Both the position numbers and the translations under genes were made by a program. A DNA stretch of 64,000 nt. Origin: Galeruca laticollis. Taxonomy: Eukaryota > Arthropoda > Insecta > Coleoptera > Chrysomelidae. Shown piece after piece: positions 57,001 to 64,000 of the stretch. The stretch spans positions 27,215,114 through 27,279,113 of the forward strand of contig OY998179.1 of NCBI GenBank assembly GCA_963921935.1, read 5' to 3'. Every line of letters starts with the position of its first letter. Position 1 is the first letter of the stretch. The notes beneath the pieces were generated by a model. The model searched no databases and was not told where the DNA came from. It was given only the letters and a program-made list of their open reading frames with translations.

Positions 57001-57127
57001 ACCATTTGAAGGGCCATATGTAGTCGACAATAGTGATGCTCAAAATAGTTATCGATTATTCTATCCAGGTACACAACTAGAAAGGGGAGTGTTCAATGTA
57101 GAACATGTATATAGATATTATGAATAG
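53990..57127 (+). CDS. pol: E3 Pol: protease, RT, RNase H, integrase, about 1040 aa
   Basis: Pol lies -1 to gag and is open from 53990; the first ATG (54230) is too late because the protease motif RILIDTGSEVTLI (about 54150-54190) is upstream, so frameshifting is expected near 53996-54002 (G AAT TTT, an imperfect heptamer). RT: KTYPIPYKLKNEVYQELEKM, ICLDARN-like LCLDARNINSY, VVPFGLQSSCAA and LHYIDDILIY (about 55125-55155). RNase H: LRTDASIDRLAGVLLQ, ETDHSALTAM. Integrase: zinc site H-x4-H ... C-x2-C (LHEEYGH ... CKICQLSK), core Asp in VAIDFISQL, Asp in LILDHATYF, Glu in NPAERYIKEV. The C-terminal part has GDLVLVRSLRTP and FEGPYVV. No stop or shift. This copy could supply enzymes to E1 and E2. 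Confidence 0.95.
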   Translation, partial: HSEFCLNRPYVHNIIYSSRYEHPREFIIDYENNSKKVEKPNLIFIQGRLQNIICRILIDTGSEVTLIKQDIVDNLNKDDIMMINTKKLSLVGANDKNLYYTNSSIVADFYLGNIAYKIQLLVVKNLKYDVILGNDELSNHKMIIDYKQGYMVCEDNIITFDKKEEQEVEERQCQVNEIEIVEDLQEQFCPIQYRKEIDELLTRYGRLFNKEVCIAAKYIHKLEMNKDISNFKIKTYPIPYKLKNEVYQELEKMIQDGIIERSNSPYISAITCVRKKSGEIRLCLDARNINSYTKKQYESPLNVEGIFGRITRANIFTKLDLKHSFWLIPLDKRSRPYTAFMIDGVVYQFCVVPFGLQSSCAALVRTLHTVLNQYEHFTLHYIDDILIYSENEEQHHEHLKTILAELEKAGLKLNMEKCQFYQKEVQYLGYILNSTGVRMNPERIRTIREYKTPTNLKTLRGFLGILNYFKRLIPDLSNKEIPLIELLKKETKWKWDARREQAFQELKEIFLQNLQVYHPQYDKPFILRTDASIDRLAGVLLQEQEEGEVPISFISRVTKNYERKYSVTELEMASIVFCITKLRFYLLGAKFYLETDHSALTAMFKNRYANNRIHRWILLLQEYEFEIKFIPGKTNIVADALSRETEMKKKDQQFQIGINRLKKTEGLFTLEKIMEDQRNLQESCKRGAFQNEGIWYKKMEDREIYLITPEYAKEILKQLHEEYGHIGSRKLWMLFRENYTAKKDISLVKEICKICKICQLSKERNYHHISGPKPIIALKPLHIVAIDFISQLIPSKQGNKHILVMVDIFSKFVRTFPCQRTNANTVISCLKNFIEEIGTPENLILDHATYFVSEKVKRLCRNHNIKMNFISIRRPSSNPAERYIKEVVKYLRILCNNRHNLWEENLNQVEKFLNQLPNGFTEECPQFILKGIPPEREWIIQREWDMSQVLDKVSKNLERSAIRFIKRKGNKNNKKIRFEKGDLVLVRSLRTPKKGENQCKKLLSPFEGPYVVDNSDAQNSYRLFYPGTQLERGVFNVEHVYRYYE

Positions 57128-58090
57128 ATGATGTTATGTTACAAATAATACTTGAAAAAAGGAAATGATAGTCATAAGGATAGATTTAAAATTTAATATT
57201 AAGTAGTGTACAAAGATAAAGTAGATATTAGACAGAATTTTGTTTTCCATTTGGCAGCTGATGATCCAATTAAATTCATCACGTTTGTTTCTTCAGAACC
57301 TAAAAAAAATAAACATAATATAATATAAAGAAAATTTTATTAGGTAAAACTTATAATTGAAATATTTTAAAAAAATTTGAGTATGGCAAATCAATATATA
57401 TAGCAAATAAAGGAAACAATTTATAAGAGATACTGGTTTTACATAGAATGAAATTATTAAAGAATATAGGATAGAGGGGATAAAATAAGAATAACTCAAG
57501 TATCAAATAGAAGTTCACATTTTTAAATAAGGAAATAAGATGTAAGTAATAAAGGATAGGAAAGGATAATAATGAATGATATTGATTAAAAATATAGGAG
57601 GTAATGTTTAATGTCAATTAGAATCTTATAGATTACTTGAAAATACAGGAAGGAATAAGGAAGTTGATATTGATATATATATGAATTTAAGAAATAATTA
57701 ATTATATTGAATAATGAATATTGAAAAGAAATATGATATGAGGAGTATATAGAAGTATAATGTAATTACAAAGAAATAAGTTGATATATAAGTGGATGTT
57801 AGGAAGAAATGATAATAATGAAGTATTATATGAAGTAATATTAAAAATATAAATTGACATTGATCTTAATCAAGTGTATTTTAAGGAAAGAATTAGGAGA
57901 CAGTTATTGAAAGAAATAGATTTTGTAGTAGGAAAAATGTGAACAAATATTTGAGAAACAAAGGTAAAGAAAGTAAGATTATGCCATAAAATTGTTAAAT
58001 GTTTTGAATAAAATAAAATCAATCATTTATAATAAGAAAATTGAAATTTAAATAAGTATCCAGGGTATGGATATCATTTAAATTTAAATT
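57128..58090. other. E3 3' noncoding region (env position)
   Basis: About 0.96 kb with no envelope-like ORF. Largely conserved in E2 (43770-44321 and 46343-46750), which suggests it is kept for a cis role or simply shared by descent. Confidence 0.75.
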
Positions 58091-58099
58091 TGAGGGGAA
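58091..58099 (+). promoter_or_regulatory. E3 polypurine tract
   Basis: TGAGGGGAA directly before the 3' LTR. Confidence 0.8.
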
Positions 58100-59920
58100 T
58101 TGAACCAGATATCTTAGATAATAAGAGAAGTAGTATTATAAAATTAAGTTTGCTAGTATGAAATATATATGAAAATAACTTAATTTAAGAAAACAAGTAA
58201 AAAGGAAACACTTTGCTTAATTTAAACAACATATCAAATAAAGATATATTAAATAATAACCTATAACAATATAAAAAATAAGGAATTACCTCAATGATAA
58301 CATAAAATATAGATATTGCCTAACCAATGTAATGGTGTAAATAAAGTTGCCTAAGACGTAGAATAATTTCCATATCATAACAGCTGTTCATCTGAAATGA
58401 AAACAAATATTACTATAGTTAATTCATTATAATCATTAATTTAAGAATAAGAACAAATATAAATATTGAATAGAATATAATCCAATAGATTTCATAGATA
58501 AACAAATAATGACATATAGACAAATAACATAAGAGAATTTATATTTATAATTGATATGAATGTAACAAGAATATACTATCAATAATAATATTGAATGTTG
58601 TACTATGTAAGTGTATCTAAGTATAACCAATTTTAATGTATTTGTATGTATGAAATTGTTTTGATAAGTGATTGAAGTTTCAATTATCTGATTACAAAAG
58701 ACAATATCTTATTGGTTGTAAAAGATGACATAACAAACTGTGAATCAATAAATAAACTTTTGAATGGTGATCTGGAAAAGAACAAAAGACTGTTTTGTTT
58801 AAAAAAGTTGAGAATCGAGGGGACGCTTAGGGAGAACGGTAGCGAGTGTTAAGAAGCGAGGAGGGTATGTGATAGTGTTCCTAAAAATTTAAAGATATTC
58901 CCTGTATAAGACATTTAAACTCCTAAAGTACTGTTAAATACAATATTAGAAATACTTACAGTTAATTGTAATAAGTTTTCCGACAAGAATCTGTGAAATT
59001 TTCAACAACTTTGGTTTTTTTGGAGATTCAGTGGGGTGTTTCCTGGGATCCAGAGACTTTCTTCCAAATTCAAGATCAACAGGTCAGTGTATTTAAATCA
59101 TTTATTGGCCAATAAATAGTGTAAAAACTCAAAATCCCAATTAAGTACTTAATTTCATAAATTGACAAACTTTTGCAAATGTATGATCGATCTAAAAAAG
59201 AAAGAAACAGACTTTATATAGTATTCATTGCATAAATCATTAAATTTAATAAAAGGCCGAACTTAAATATAACTATAAATTAAAATATGTACTTACGCTA
59301 ATCACGCCATCTTGTAATTGCATAAATATGGTGATTGAAATTTCATAATGTAATAACTATGTCCTTCTGTATATAATTTCTATTTCTCTATCCATGTATA
59401 TAACTCATTTCTTTCCACAGCAATTTGTATGATATATATACTATGATTTATAGGTAAATTCTCTTATGTGTTTTAACCATTCAATTGTTTTCATCGTCAA
59501 CAAACTATGTTTGTATAATATCGATGTTTCTTACGTATCATAATTGTTTGTTTCATGTTAAAGCGCATGACTATTTTTTCACGCCTGCGCATTTATGATA
59601 TTATTAAAATCAATAAATAGGTACATATAACCATTGGCGTCGCATATTATTTTATCAAATAAATATTGCATTGATAATTAAATTGATTTCAAATAATGTG
59701 TTTTCTTTTTATTTCAACTATCACATCAGTATAAATTGCCAGGACTCAAAGGGAAAAAGGATTTCATGCTCCCGAATAATCTAATTAACATAAATTATTA
59801 AACAAATATTAAAAACAAACTGAGCTAGCCAAACTTAAAACAAAAATTCTAAATTATAAACATATACATTTAAATCATCTACTATAAAAGTAAGTATTAT
59901 ATCAAATATATATAGTATAA
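58100..59920 (+). repeat. E3 3' LTR, 1821 bp
   Basis: Near-identical to 50242-52055. One difference is a 7-bp longer version near 59265. Runs into (TA)n. Confidence 0.95.
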
Positions 59921-59944
59921 TATATATATATATATATGTGTGTG
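59921..59944. repeat. (TA)n(TG)n, right edge of the retrotransposon chain
   Basis: About 16 bp of TA followed by GTGTGTG. Confidence 0.9.
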
Positions 59945-60541
59945 TTATAACGGAATTTGTAAGCACGATAGAGGGCGTATTTTTTGACAGATCGAAACCA
60001 AACTCGCTACAAAAATCGGTTAGAACAAAATCTTGGACGAGTTCGTTAATGAGCCAAATCGGCCCAGTAAAAACAAAATGGCGGCCTGTCAAAGTTGAAA
60101 AAAAATCGTATTTCCTTTGTTTTTTTTTGACGCAAAAAAGTTACTAAGCTTTTTCATAGACCTTAACACGTTCTACAACTTTTGTATTTGACATTTTTCT
60201 CTAAATCGTACATTAAAACATTTATTTAAGAAAATTCACAAATTATAACTGAATTTGTAAGCACGATAGAAGGCGTATTTTTTGACGGATCGAAACCAAA
60301 CTCGCTACAAAATCGGTTAGGCAAAAATCTTGGACGAGTTCGTTAATGAGCCAAATCGGCCCAGTAAAAACAAAATGGCGGCCTGTCAAAGTTGAAAAAA
60401 AATCGTATTTCCTTTGTTTTTCATTTGACGCAAAAAAGTTACTAAGCTTTTTTATATACCTTAACACGTTCTACAATTTTTGTATTTAACATTTTTCTCT
60501 AAATCGTACATTAAAACATTTATTTAAGAAAATTCACAAAT
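59945..60541. repeat. 298-bp tandem duplication
   Basis: TTATAAC(G/T)GAATTTGTAAGCACG starts at 59945 and again at 60244. The copies are about 95% identical, both with CAAAATGGCGGCCTGTCAAA. A third, degenerate partial copy follows at about 60570-60660 (TGTTACTTTGGTTTTTTGTA). No coding. Confidence 0.92.
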
Positions 60542-60877
60542 TTACCAGAATTTTTTTTTATTTTTTTGTTTTTGATTTGATGCCAGAATGTTACTTTGGT
60601 TTTTTGTACATCTCAAAACATTCTATTACTTTTGTATCTAATTATTTTTTTTCGGTTTTATGCAAACATGTTACTGAAATAAGCCTGTCCAATTGGTCCT
60701 GTGCCATTGGGATTTTTTTAAATTCACTGTACTTTTATAAACCATCCGTACTGATTTTCAGCTCCAGAAAAATAACACTTCGTGGTCAATGAAATAGTGA
60801 ACACGTTGCATACGATAGTTACAAAAGTAGACAGTTTAGGACTTAGTAAAAAAATAAAATGTAAAATGTTGCATAAT
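60542..60877. other. Degenerate repeat tail and spacer
   Basis: Contains the partial third repeat copy. Otherwise nothing recognised. Confidence 0.5.
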
Positions 60878-63800
60878 ACCCCAGTAAATGAACGAATGCT
60901 ACCATTGATTGAACATGGCTGATCCAATGAATCAACTTATGAAGAAAATAGACGTTGAACAATTTTTAATCAATTATTATCAACGACAACACAACATATG
61001 GTGATACAATATTATTTCAGACAAATTTCAGCATTTCTGGACATTCGAAAAAACCACGTCTTATAAGCTTGGGTGCTTCAACTATTTCCACAATTGAAGT
61101 TTTCTCGTATCATATTTGGTCAACACGTTCTGGCCATTTGAAAGCATTGGGACCTGCTGGTGTCATAGCGCGAACTTCATATTTATCACCTTCTGCATTT
61201 TCCACTACTCCAGGAAAATATTTTTGGTTATACATTATTATGACATAAGCTCCAATAGTAATTTCTTGTAAATCATTGATATTTGCTCCATTTTTATCAC
61301 TGTTGATATCATCCTCTGGGGAAGATAGTTTATTCCTTATGTTGCTCGGATTGATATTTTCAGAATATTTACGAATTTCGGGACACTCGTAGGAACCACG
61401 TCTAATAAGCTTAGGTGCTTCGATAAATTCTGCAATTGAAGACTTCTTGTACCATATCTGGTCAACACAATCTGGCCATCTAAAGGTATTAAAACCAGCT
61501 TGTACCATAGTGCGGACTTCATATTCATCATTGTCAATAGTTTCTACTATGCCCGGAAAATATTTCTGGTTATACGTTATTATAACAAAGTTCCTACATT
61601 GATATCTTGGGAAACACTAGGATTTTCATCTTGATTGCCAATATCGATTATATCAGCCAGGTAACTTCTGTTGCTAGTGGTGCTTTGGTTCGTTTCGCGG
61701 TTCTTCTTGTGGTTGCTTCTTGTTTTTTTCTCTTTAACTGATTTTTGTTTCAATTACTCAGCTTCTTTTTCCTTTTTCTCAGATTATTGTGTATCTGTAT
61801 AATCTTCTCATTTTTTGGAAGTGATGGCAAATGGCATTAAAGTTGCCTGTTTCCTTTTGCCACACTTTTTTTCAATATTTGGCCAATGAAGATGTTGTAG
61901 CCATACGTCTCTGGTAGTTTTCGGCTTCTGCGCTCTTGATTATGGAACTACTGTTATCTATTACTACGTCTATTTTATCTGGAATCTCGAGTTCTTCTAC
62001 AGTATTCAGATCATCTGTTTTACTTGTTTTTTTCTCGTAACCTTCTATTAGTGTATCATTATTAGTTATACTCTCTTGCTCGGTACCGTCCAATATATCT
62101 TCAGGATTTTCAATTTTTTCTATGATAACGTTTTCTATATCTTTCGTTCTATCCACATTCAATATAGTTGTTGAATTGTCAGATGTTAGCTGGATAGAGA
62201 ATAACATCAATTTTTAATGGTAGGTTCAACAGGTCATCTGTTAAGTCTGTTGTGTATTCTTGTATATCCGGTATGTCAAAATTAGCAATATTCTGCGAGT
62301 TTTCTTCGAAGGCTTCTTCACATTCTTGGTTCATTCCATCAGCATTTCTCAAATTATTCGTTCCATAGGCAAGTTGTAGAACTGAATGTCGCTTGATTTT
62401 TCACCTTCATAGTCACTATTGAATTGTATCAAAGTTTTTGAATCTACATGATGTTTAATGACTTTCAGAACAGTTTCGTATTCGTCTCTGGTCACAGAAA
62501 TTTCCTTGTCACAATTTAGGTCAAGCTGCTGTCTCCTTGTTGAAATGCATTGGGAATAATTCATAGCGTCTGCACATTTTCTGAAACCGTTTTTGATGAT
62601 TTCTGGTTTGATCGATTCTTCAAAAGCTTTTTGAAAAAAGGGGGCAAAGGTATTTTTTGTAACTGATGTATTGGTGTTCTGTTTATGTTTCAAAATTATC
62701 TTTTTCCAGTGCCCTTTGAGAGACTTGAATACTGATACGTCACAAGATTGCAAGATATGTGTTGCATTGGGCAGAAGGCACTATAGTATTATTCATTTCT
62801 GTATACAGAAATTATACAAATCCATATTGATATGCGATTTATGACCGTCAAGCAATAGTAAAACAGGAAATTTAATGTTGTTTTCTTGAAGCCAAGGGAA
62901 GAAAATATTCGCAATAAATTCGTAGAATGTTGCACTCGTCATCCATCCACTATTTGATCGGCCAATACCCCACTCCTCAGGTATAGTTTGTGCAATATAT
63001 CTTGGAATACGCTTGTACGGGTACACAATCATAGGTGGAACAGATTCTCCTGAGGCAGAAAATGTACAGAGAACTGTTATGCATTCTTTTTCTGGGCCAC
63101 TAGCAATTTCATAAAAATTCCTGTAATTTTTGGGACCCAGAAGCTTTCCAGTTTTGGGAGAAAAGTCTGCAAACCGATTTCATCCCCATTAAAAGTTCTA
63201 TCAGACTCAGAAAGGATGTCTTCAACGCCTTCTCCAATTAAATATTCCTTGATCTCCTGAAACCATTTTCGAATATTTCCTCTGTTACAGATGCTCTCGC
63301 CTTGGATATTAATTATGTATTCCTTATGGTTATTTTTGGATGTCGTTGTAAAAAAAGAAGTAACAATTTCCTACCCGGTCTATCATCCACGAATTTATTG
63401 GGCCTATCAACAGCTTTGAGGACACGTTGCACTGAGTCCTTCCCCTCATCGGGATGCATGGAAAATCCTTATAGAGCTTTGGATAGAATCCAAGCTTCTA
63501 GAGTTGTTTCTTCTTCGGAGGTCAAAATGGTGGGAGGTCCCATTTTTCGAATCATGGGAACTTTTCCAGTGGTTTTGTTGAAAAGTGTACTTTTCGGAAT
63601 CCCATATTGTCTACTGGCCGCATTGATGGTGATTTCCTTTTTTCTTATTGCTTCCACGGCCTTCTGGAGACAGTCATCGGAATCTTACATACTTTTTCTG
63701 ATGTTCTGGCTTAGACTTTCCACCTTCCATATTTCTGTCGAATGATTGAAAAAAATATGAAATCAGAAAAAACAGAGAAAGAATAAATTGTTCATTCACT

Positions 63801-63993
63801 GGAGCAGCATCTATGTTATGATTCAATGAATGAACAAAGTGGTTCATTTACTGGATAGCAAGCTTAGTAGACATTTCCTGACGGTACCCGTGTAACAGCC
63901 TTTCTAAACGAGTAGGTATATAAGGATCAGATCGATGAAATCTAGATTAACACGTAAAATCCCAATGAATGAACATTTTGTTCTTTTACTGGG
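60878..63993 (-). mobile_element. Pogo/Jerky-like DNA transposon, about 3.1 kb, decayed
   Basis: The left end reads CCCAGTAAATGAAC (60879) and the right end, inverted, CCCAGTAAAAGAAC (63993-63980), one mismatch in 14. The same motif recurs inside the right end (GTTCATTCACTGG at 63791, GGTTCATTTACTGG at 63841), as subterminal transposase binding sites. TA precedes the left end (60876-60877); the right flank is TT. The gene inside is a pogo-type transposase on the minus strand. Confidence 0.75.
61034..63740 (-). pseudogene. Pogo/Jerky-like transposase, decayed, with duplicated C-terminal module
   Basis: Read leftward. A psq-type helix-turn-helix (AVEAIRKKEITINAASRQYG, IPKSTLFNK; 63675-63590) is followed by a CENP-B-type region (about 63400-63270). 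The DDE_1 core has FNGDEIGLQTF (first Asp, about 63195), then after shifts PPMIVYPYKRIP, WMTSATFYEFI, VLLLLDGHKSHI (second Asp, about 62865), and QSCDVSVFKSLKGHWKK (62750). An acidic linker (62210-61872) comes next, and then two tandem copies of a module with YNQKYFPG, EYEVRTM or KYEVRAM, WPDCVDQIWY or WPERVDQI, and EAPKLIRRG (61590-61370 and 61235-61050). Several stops and frameshifts. Confidence 0.8.
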
Positions 63994-64000
63994 TTCAGCA

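Larger units (their letters stand above)
50242..59920 (+). mobile_element. E3: complete Ty3/gypsy-type LTR retrotransposon, 9.7 kb
   Basis: 5' LTR (50242-52055), primer site (52057), gag (52125-54008), pol (53990-57127), noncoding region, polypurine tract (58091-58099), 3' LTR (58100-59920), flanked by (TA)n. Both ORFs are intact, and the LTRs differ at roughly seven sites by eye. It is the only element of the chain that could be autonomous. No env ORF. Confidence 0.96.

Noticed and set aside
57128..57617. env gene in E3
   Set aside because: Only short minus-strand frames without signal peptide, furin-like site or membrane anchor in the sense direction.

Overview
The window looks like arthropod, most likely insect, nuclear DNA. 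It is AT-rich, and its only recognisable host gene is a clip-domain serine protease homolog. The rest is almost entirely transposable elements of types common in insects: piggyBac, hAT, P/THAP, MULE, pogo/Tigger, Tc1-mariner, Penelope-like, LINE-like and Ty3/gypsy. I cannot fix the order of insect from the sequence alone.

Region 1-9769 is a three-level nest of DNA transposons. A decayed piggyBac-like element (minus strand, 5' end at 9765) is split by a hAT element (1091-9042, 8-bp target duplication ATTTAGAT). The hAT carries an uninterrupted 597-codon BED-type transposase. It is itself split by a P-like element (1596-6621, 8-bp duplication GTGTGTAC, 26-bp perfect inverted termini) whose multi-exon THAP transposase is nearly intact.

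Region 9770-26521 holds two exons of the serine protease homolog (12024-12365 and 26177-26457). They are separated by a 13.8-kb intron full of debris: a tRNA-like A/B-box sequence, a MULE that has lost its catalytic core and hosts a palindromic MITE, a decayed pogo element, a Tc1-like element with roughly 300-bp inverted termini, a LINE-like ORF1, a 555-bp palindrome with a 12-bp target duplication, and a mariner remnant. The protease's later exons, including the one with the catalytic-Ser position, were not found.

Region 26522-30314 has the 3' part of a decayed gypsy element with a G-tract polypurine signal and a short LTR (minus strand), a ~172-bp tandem repeat, and remains of an unidentified transposon.

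Region 30315-59937 is the most striking part. It is a head-to-tail chain of Ty3/gypsy-type elements with long LTRs (1.7-2.2 kb), and every junction between units is a (TA)n microsatellite. E1 (30369-40140) has gag but a broken pol lacking the integrase core. E2 (40189-48590) has a rearranged gag and no pol, and carries another LTR fragment inserted in a TA run. X (48640-50202) is unidentified. E3 (50242-59920) has intact gag and pol and nearly identical LTRs. The Gag proteins have a long coiled-coil and an Asn/Arg-rich tail instead of a zinc knuckle. Pol lies in the -1 frame. E3 could supply proteins to E1 and E2.

Region 59938-64000 holds a 298-bp tandem duplication and a second decayed pogo/Jerky-like element (60878-63993) with a duplicated C-terminal module.
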